Assembly: GCA_903870145.1 (NCBI GenBank)
Contig: CAIQBO010000023.1
Coordinates: 1-52,840, forward strand
Direction: 5' to 3'
From: an uncultured Burkholderiales bacterium
GTDB lineage: Bacteria; Pseudomonadota; Gammaproteobacteria; Burkholderiales; Burkholderiaceae_C
Length of the DNA stretch: 52,840 nucleotides
In this document: piece by piece, positions 52,728 to 52,840 of the stretch
Layout of the letters: each line of letters opens with the position of its first letter
Numbering within the stretch: position 1 is the stretch's first letter
Notes under the pieces: generated by a model
Databases searched by the model: none
Seen by the model: the letters and a program-made list of their open reading frames with translations, nothing else
What the model was told of the DNA's origin: nothing
Made by a program: the position numbers and the translations under genes

Positions 52728-52840
52728 CTACCCCACCTTCCCACAAACCACCTTCATCAACACCTCAAATCCCCCAGCAGACGGCATATCGTTCCATTCA
52801 CTATTAGGTTTCCCCGCGTGAATCACTTTGCCCCCCGCCA
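52728..52840 (-). CDS. C-terminal end of an unidentified protein, cut by the window edge
   Basis: A minus-strand frame enters at the window end and runs for 36 codons to a TAG at 52730-52728. It reads as plausible protein, with KVIHAGKPNSEWNDMPSAGG and a cysteine near the end. I do not recognise the family. It converges with the VWA gene, 20 bases away. The call rests only on an open frame with natural-looking composition. Confidence 0.45.
   Translation of the reverse strand, partial: AGGKVIHAGKPNSEWNDMPSAGGFEVLMKVVCGKVG

Overview
The window reads as a chromosomal segment of a betaproteobacterium of the order Burkholderiales, most likely family Comamonadaceae (Limnohabitans/Rhodoferax-like). 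This rests on gene content and order: a soxCDYZAXB cluster, a yqgE-ruvX-pyrR-pyrB-pyrC'-plsC operon, dusB-fis-purH, a Bug-type solute receptor and a paaGIK block. It is inference; no marker such as 16S rRNA is present. Coding density is very high. No gene-free stretch reaches 300 bases; the largest is about 214 bases (46746-46959). I saw no rRNA, tRNA, CRISPR, integrase or insertion-sequence transposase.

Region 1 (1-13759) is a sulfur lithotrophy island. On the minus strand run a thioredoxin-like gene, two small c-type cytochromes, then soxC-D-Y-Z-A-X-B and a SoxH-like hydrolase. A near-consensus sigma-70 promoter lies just before soxC. Two intrinsic-terminator-like hairpins sit inside the operon, after soxZ and after soxX. 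A divergent plus-strand gene encodes a YeeE/YedE (SoxT-like) sulfur-compound permease, with a perfect 9-2-9 palindrome in front of it. A second minus-strand block holds an ArsR-family regulator with cysteines placed as in sulfide sensors, a periplasmic DsrE protein, a flavocytochrome c sulfide dehydrogenase pair and a diheme cytochrome c4. Together these would oxidise sulfide and thiosulfate in the periplasm and pass electrons to c-type cytochromes.

Region 2 (13794-33814) is mostly core metabolism: an iron-type ABC permease and ATPase, the pyr operon with a dihydroorotase-like subunit that has lost its metal ligands, photolyase, rubredoxin, a divergent ThiD-like protein with hemL, purH-fis-dusB, ychF, a MocA-like nucleotidyltransferase, a UbiH-family hydroxylase and DsbC. 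Between hemL and purH lies a 15-bp tandem repeat that runs into a perfect 25-bp-arm hairpin.

Region 3 (33811-44618) holds an M61 peptidase, paaG-paaI-paaK facing an enoyl-CoA hydratase across a palindrome-rich promoter region, an RND efflux pump with its adaptor, and a Bug receptor.

Region 4 (44707-52840) holds a small operon of unknown role (68-aa protein, two-TM protein, degenerate AAA/SPOR protein), a hemerythrin gene with an FNR-type box, and a split Bat/MoxR locus: one VWA gene on the minus strand, and protease-moxR-DUF58-VWA on the plus strand. The window ends inside an unidentified minus-strand gene.
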